From assembly GCA_002435335.1 (NCBI GenBank), contig DJMI01000008.1, forward strand, positions 1 to 29,233: a stretch of DNA of 29,233 nucleotides, read 5' to 3'. Numbering within the stretch: the stretch's first letter is position 1; each line of letters starts with the position of its first letter. The notes beneath the pieces were generated by a model. It was not told where the DNA came from and ran no database searches. It saw only the letters and a list, made by a program, of their open reading frames with translations. Below are positions 25,843 to 29,233 of the stretch, in pieces. A program made the translations under genes and the position numbers. The DNA comes from Nitrosomonas sp. UBA6494. Lineage in GTDB: Bacteria; Pseudomonadota; Gammaproteobacteria; Burkholderiales; Nitrosomonadaceae.

Positions 25843-26370
25843 ATGAGAACGCGTAAAAGAACTCTAGCGATTCTGCTGCATTTGTGCTCAATGTTCCATG
25901 CTTCGTTGGCATATTGCGATGTATTACCGGAATATCGCTTGAAGGCGGTTTTTCTGTATAACTTTATCGTATTTACCGAGTGGCCAGATTTATCCGATAC
26001 GACCATCAATTTGTGTTTTGACCATAATCACCCATTCGGATCAGGAATTGATGAGCTAAATGACCGTAAGGTACATCAGCGAAGCATTCGTGTTTTAGTA
26101 AAATCAAAAGGCGAACATTTGCGCGATTGTCAGGCGATTTTTATCTCAAATACTGAAATCGGTCGCTTAAGTGAGATTCTTGCGTTGTTGAGAGATCAGT
26201 CAATATTGACGATCGCCGATAGTAAAGATTCAGCAGAACAGGGGGTTATGTTGAATATGCAAGTAGAGAACGAAAAAATAACTTTCGAAGCTAATTTAAT
26301 TGCTGTGCGCCAAGCTGGTTTAATACTGAGTTCGCGACTGTTACGGTTAGCTACCAAGGTAATTCAATAG
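25843..26370 (+). CDS. YfiR/DUF4154 family periplasmic protein
   Basis: A 175-residue exported protein. It has a signal peptide (MRTRKRTLAILLHLCSMFHASLA), then the family opening YRLKAVFLYNFIVFTEWP, the middle CQAIFISNTE, SILTIADSKDSAEQGVMLNM, and the closing ITFEANLIAVRQAGLILSSRLLRLA. All are characteristic of YfiR-like proteins (DUF4154). In Pseudomonas, YfiR is a periplasmic repressor of the diguanylate cyclase YfiN; most other members sit beside TonB-dependent receptors and a GGDEF or histidine kinase gene. Here it is divergent from the broken receptor and has no cyclase partner next to it. Function in this genome is therefore uncertain. Transcription probably ends at the hairpin at 26499-26530, inside the opposite gene. 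Confidence 0.88.
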   Translation: MRTRKRTLAILLHLCSMFHASLAYCDVLPEYRLKAVFLYNFIVFTEWPDLSDTTINLCFDHNHPFGSGIDELNDRKVHQRSIRVLVKSKGEHLRDCQAIFISNTEIGRLSEILALLRDQSILTIADSKDSAEQGVMLNMQVENEKITFEANLIAVRQAGLILSSRLLRLATKVIQ

Positions 26371-26470
26371 CGATCAAAGCGGAGAAGATAAAAGTAGTTC
26401 GTTTTATTCATCTTGTCACAGCGAAATCGGAATCAAACCAGTTCGTGTGAAAGCGAAGTTCGTGATGCGC

Positions 26471-26489
26471 TCAGAAAAGTATTTTCTGA
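26471..26489. repeat. Short perfect palindrome after the glycosyltransferase stop
   Basis: TCAGAAAA (26471-26478) and TTTTCTGA (26482-26489) form an 8-base perfect inverted repeat with a 3-base loop, starting three bases past the leftward glycosyltransferase stop. It is AT-rich, so at best a weak terminator for that gene. The fossil copy near 23240-23252 keeps only the right arm intact. Confidence 0.4.
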
Positions 26490-26491
26490 CG

Positions 26492-27217
26492 TTATCGCCT
26501 GCCGTCATACCAAATCGGCAGTTTCTTTTTGTTTTGCAGTGTCTTGCGCGGACTGAACATGACGCTGAATATTTGCTGGGTAATTTCTCGAGCGGTATAG
26601 AGCTTGATCTTACGCGGCGATGTAACGAGCGGATGCCGTGTCAAGATGGTAAATTTCAAGTTACGCTTGCGTCCCCATTTTTTCAGCAATTCACTGAGAT
26701 CGATTTCGTCGGCGGCGAACAATTCCTGATTAAAACCGCCCACCTCGCGAAATGCATCGGTTCGACATACGACCAGAGCGCCGGAAGCCCAACGGAACGT
26801 AACAGAAAACAGCGTCCATAATTTCATGGCAGCACTTCCCCACCAAGGAAGGTCAGGCATGAACATGACGCTGCCGCAACCGACGTAGCGATCGCTTGCG
26901 ATCATTTGCAAAATATCGGCAACCATGCCCGGGTTTAGCAAGCTGTCGGCATCGACAAACAACAACCAATCGCCGGTAGCAACTGCTGCACCGGCATTGC
27001 GTGCACGCCCGATTTGGTTAATGGGTTCGAATACCACTCGCGCGCCTGCTTGGGTTGCCAGTTCGCTTGTTTTGTCGGTCGAATTGTTATCGACGACTAT
27101 GACTTCATGAGTAAACCCGGTTTTTTCATTGGCGTTGATCGAATCCCGGATGGAATTAAGGCAATCCAGGATCAATTGTTCTTCATTAAATGCGGGAATG
27201 ACAATCGATAGATGCAT
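26492..27217 (-). CDS. Family 2 glycosyltransferase
   Basis: A 241-residue GT-A fold glycosyltransferase, probably peripheral at the inner membrane or soluble. Seen: nucleotide-sugar binding start LSIVIPAFNEEQLILDCL, VIVVDNNSTDKT, GRARNAGAAVATGDWLLFVDAD with the metal-binding DAD (about residue 92), the acceptor-side GALVVCRTDAFREVGGFNQEL, and a conserved end IWYDGRR. Sugar donor and acceptor are unknown. It is isolated: no polysaccharide cluster surrounds it. Two in-frame copies of a SVMF-coding 14-base repeat flank its third quarter, and a second copy of the gene at 23256-23372 has lost exactly that part. The plus-strand terminator of the YfiR-like gene lies within its last codons. No clear ribosome binding site before the ATG. 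Confidence 0.9.
   Translation of the reverse strand: MHLSIVIPAFNEEQLILDCLNSIRDSINANEKTGFTHEVIVVDNNSTDKTSELATQAGARVVFEPINQIGRARNAGAAVATGDWLLFVDADSLLNPGMVADILQMIASDRYVGCGSVMFMPDLPWWGSAAMKLWTLFSVTFRWASGALVVCRTDAFREVGGFNQELFAADEIDLSELLKKWGRKRNLKFTILTRHPLVTSPRKIKLYTAREITQQIFSVMFSPRKTLQNKKKLPIWYDGRR
26499..26530 (+). terminator. Rho-independent terminator inside the 3' end of the opposite glycosyltransferase gene
   Basis: CTGCCG (26499-26504) pairs with CGGCAG (26516-26521) and is followed by TTTCTTTTT on the plus strand. It is placed to end transcription of the YfiR-like gene (stop at 26370). The same stem and T-tract recur in the fossil copy (23263-23294). On the minus strand these bases encode the conserved NKKKLPIWYDGRR tail. 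Confidence 0.55.
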
Positions 27218-27297
27218 GAAACAACGTTACAAAATGTACACAAAAAAGAATGGAGAGCGGTTATATTCCCCCTCTCCACTCGGCAATTAAGGCTTTC

Positions 27298-27888
27298 TTA
27301 GAATTCGCCTGATTTGATGTAAGGTTGCGACCAAAGTATTACTTGCATCAGCACTGATTTACGCCATGCGTCTTGCATACGATCCACGTCATCACGCGAA
27401 TGGCCGCCTTTTTCCAGGAATGGGCGCAGCGTGGTGGTAATCGGAATCAGCAATGCAAAAATGTAATGCACATGAATGATCGGCACCGATTTGACATTAT
27501 CTGTCTTATTTTTCTTCGAGCTATGATGACGCAATCCGATTTCGTGTTGATAATTAAGCCAATCTTGGTTGTAATCGGCTTTTGCGGTATCCAGAATCCA
27601 TTGCCCAAAACGTTTGCGCACGCCGCCCAGATAATCCATATTGGGGCTGCCGTCGGCAGCATTGGTGAAATAGTGCAACAGAAATGGGGTTGATCCAACG
27701 AAACCGTACCAAACATCAAGGATTTGCTCGACTTGATCTTTCAATACATCGTGCGACATTTTCAAGTAACGCACATCGTCATCACCGAATAATGTAGCTT
27801 GTTTCAATTTTGCAAAGTCGTCCATGGAAACAGGAGATGCTGCCACGGCAGCAGTGCCGTAGGTATAGCCGGGTATGTTGCTTGTCAT
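27298..27888 (-). CDS. Protoglobin (single-domain haem protein)
   Basis: A 196-residue globin of the protoglobin / globin-coupled-sensor lineage, with no output domain. Distal-pocket W60-Y61 in ILDVWYGFVG match the B9-B10 pair of the archaeal protoglobin, F94 fits E11, and H121 in EIGLRHH fits the proximal F8 histidine; length is almost the same as the Methanosarcina protein. Likely binds O2, CO or NO, and could act in NO/O2 scavenging or sensing. Start: ATG at 27888 is preceded by AAGGAA with nine bases of spacing; an ATG 36 bases upstream would add twelve residues but lacks such a site. A small inverted repeat ACATC...GATGT lies in the upstream gap. It stands alone between the glycosyltransferase and the FGGY kinase gene. 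Confidence 0.93.
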   Translation of the reverse strand: MTSNIPGYTYGTAAVAASPVSMDDFAKLKQATLFGDDDVRYLKMSHDVLKDQVEQILDVWYGFVGSTPFLLHYFTNAADGSPNMDYLGGVRKRFGQWILDTAKADYNQDWLNYQHEIGLRHHSSKKNKTDNVKSVPIIHVHYIFALLIPITTTLRPFLEKGGHSRDDVDRMQDAWRKSVLMQVILWSQPYIKSGEF

Positions 27889-28039
27889 ATGTCTATTTTC
27901 CTTAATTGAAATGTTAAAGGGCATAGATAACGAAGGCGTTTTCTATGCTTTGGATATCATGCAATTATGCACTGAAGCTCTTTTTATACATCGATTGATG
28001 TTTGCGCTGCGAATTTTACAGGATTGATTATTGGCTCGG

Positions 28040-29233
28040 TTAGCTTTTTTGTGTGATATTGCTGGCGAGCATATCGTCGAGCCAAGCTTTCCAGTTTCGA
28101 TATTTTTCAATCAGCACGTTATTGGGTTTTTGAATGGTAATTTGCTGTGTGTGGCGGGAAATGATGATTTTGAATCCGGACGCGAGAATGGCAGCCCCTT
28201 GTAAGCTGGTTTCCTTTTGCGACAAATAAAAAACCGGTAAACCGGTGCATTGTGCAATGCCTTGCTGCAGGCAAATTAACTCGGATAAACCGCCGGACAA
28301 ATAGATTCCGGTCAACGGTGCATGCCGATGAAACTCCTCCAAAATACGCGTAACACGAAAAATGATCGCTTCAAGCAGTAACGCAGCGATTTGTTGCCGA
28401 GACAGACCGGTTATCGGATGAGAATAATGTATGCCCCAATCGGTGCGGAAATAAGGCGCGCCCAAACCGCTGGGTTCCGCGAGGCAAAAAATCCGGTTCT
28501 CAGCCAAATTTTCCAAACGGCAGTCGCCAACCGGATAATCGGCCAGTGCGGGAGCAATGGAATTGAGGGTGCCTTCAATAGCAAATTGCGCTGATTGCTC
28601 CTTGATTCGATATACTAAGGTTTGCAAATAACCGTTATGCGCCGAATCATTGAATGCCAACGTGCGAATAACAAAACCGCCCGTACCTAAATTCACTAAA
28701 GCTTCATTTGAATTGTGAGGCAAGCTAGCAATCAGCGCAGCCGATTGGTCACCGACACTTGCGTTAAGCGTCAATCCGTTGGTTAGTTTGAGACTTAAAC
28801 CGATCGACGAAACAATACGCGGCAATACGCTGCGAGGAATATCAAACAACTGACATAGCTCATCTGACCATTGCAGTGCATGAATATCCAATAACAGCGT
28901 TCGCGCTGCCATCGAGGCATCGGTAACGAAGTATTGTTTGTTGCTCCAGCGCCAAATCAGAAATGTATCAAGCGTTCCGACCAGCCAATCGTGGTCGAGT
29001 ATTTTTTCTCGCCAGGATGGATTTTCTCTTAACAGAGCGCTGAGTTTCGGTGCGAAATAATAAGGCGTTAGTTGTAGCCCGGTTAATGCATGAATAGTGT
29101 TTGCGGCTTGGTGCAGACGTGTGCAACTACTTGCGCCACGGTCGTCTTGCCATGAAATCAGTGGCGTCAACGGTATGCCGGTCGCTTTGTTCCAGATCAG
29201 GAAAGACGAACGCTGACAGCACAATCCCAGTGG
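28040..29233 (-). CDS. FGGY family carbohydrate kinase, C-terminal part (runs off the window)
   Basis: Leftward gene whose 5' end is beyond the right edge; the frame is open to the last base (PLGLCCQRSSFLIWN...). About 397 residues are present, and roughly 80 N-terminal residues with the first ATP-site strand are missing. Seen: the CCQRSSFLIWNK.TG and ISWQDDRGAS segment of the first domain, the catalytic-base region ASVGDQSAAL, the ATP-site NLGTGGFVI, and ISGL-like YLSGGLSELICLQQ in the second actin-like domain. The family phosphorylates glycerol, pentoses, or related polyols. The motifs visible do not fix the substrate, and this is not a clear glycerol or xylulose kinase. Neighbouring genes give no catabolic context. 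Confidence 0.85.
   Translation of the reverse strand, partial: PLGLCCQRSSFLIWNKATGIPLTPLISWQDDRGASSCTRLHQAANTIHALTGLQLTPYYFAPKLSALLRENPSWREKILDHDWLVGTLDTFLIWRWSNKQYFVTDASMAARTLLLDIHALQWSDELCQLFDIPRSVLPRIVSSIGLSLKLTNGLTLNASVGDQSAALIASLPHNSNEALVNLGTGGFVIRTLAFNDSAHNGYLQTLVYRIKEQSAQFAIEGTLNSIAPALADYPVGDCRLENLAENRIFCLAEPSGLGAPYFRTDWGIHYSHPITGLSRQQIAALLLEAIIFRVTRILEEFHRHAPLTGIYLSGGLSELICLQQGIAQCTGLPVFYLSQKETSLQGAAILASGFKIIISRHTQQITIQKPNNVLIEKYRNWKAWLDDMLASNITQKS

Noticed and set aside
26447..26821. A 124-codon plus-strand open frame
   Set aside because: It is antisense to the glycosyltransferase gene and contains the terminator hairpin; there is no ribosome binding site and no recognisable family.
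1..29233. CRISPR arrays, tRNA or rRNA genes, and integrase attachment sites
   Set aside because: No regularly spaced repeats, cloverleaf-like sequences, ribosomal RNA motifs or integrase genes were seen on either strand.

Overview
The window looks like a chromosomal segment of a betaproteobacterium. The coaBC-dut, yciV-yciO-M50 protease-trpS-scpA-scpB and NnrS/protoglobin content, the base composition near 50% GC and the general protein style suggest a Nitrosomonas-like ammonia oxidiser. The lineage is an inference, because no ribosomal RNA or amo/hao gene is present.

Layout. The first 159 bases are one end of an IS21-family element (start of istA, leftward, plus its terminal repeats). It abuts the 5' end of a receiver-PAS-GGDEF-EAL gene that appears to have lost its native start. 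A convergent nnrS follows, then a rightward housekeeping operon from 3.6 to 8.5 kb: PHP phosphatase, YciO/Sua5-like protein, site-2 protease, tryptophanyl-tRNA synthetase, and the condensin partners ScpA and ScpB. Leftward genes then encode an MgtA-type P-ATPase, the NAD(P)H-hydrate repair enzyme NnrD, a PAS-GAF-GGDEF-EAL protein, a small very highly charged exported protein, and RadC. From 16.6 to 20.8 kb a tight rightward run encodes CoaBC, dUTPase, and the two diaphorase subunits HoxF and HoxU. No hydrogenase subunits follow: the run ends at a strong hairpin.

The 20.8-27.2 kb region is the plastic part. It holds a secreted alpha/beta hydrolase and a TonB-dependent receptor, each split by a frameshift. 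It also holds a symmetric 168-bp MITE-like inverted repeat just upstream of the receptor, a YfiR-like periplasmic protein, and an intact family 2 glycosyltransferase. Between the two broken genes lies a chimeric fossil: 39 codons of a second glycosyltransferase copy with a clean in-frame internal deletion, fused at its edge to a second, diverged copy of the last 18 codons of hoxU. This points to an old duplication or recombination of a hoxU/glycosyltransferase locus, after which different cargo (hydrolase versus receptor plus YfiR-like) came to lie in each half. It is the most unusual structure I can see.

The right end has a single-domain protoglobin and a partial FGGY carbohydrate kinase running off the window. 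Functionally, the window combines core metabolism and chromosome maintenance with two composite c-di-GMP enzymes, a lone YfiR-like protein, and two haem proteins likely linked to NO/O2 (NnrS, protoglobin). I found no tRNA, rRNA or CRISPR array.
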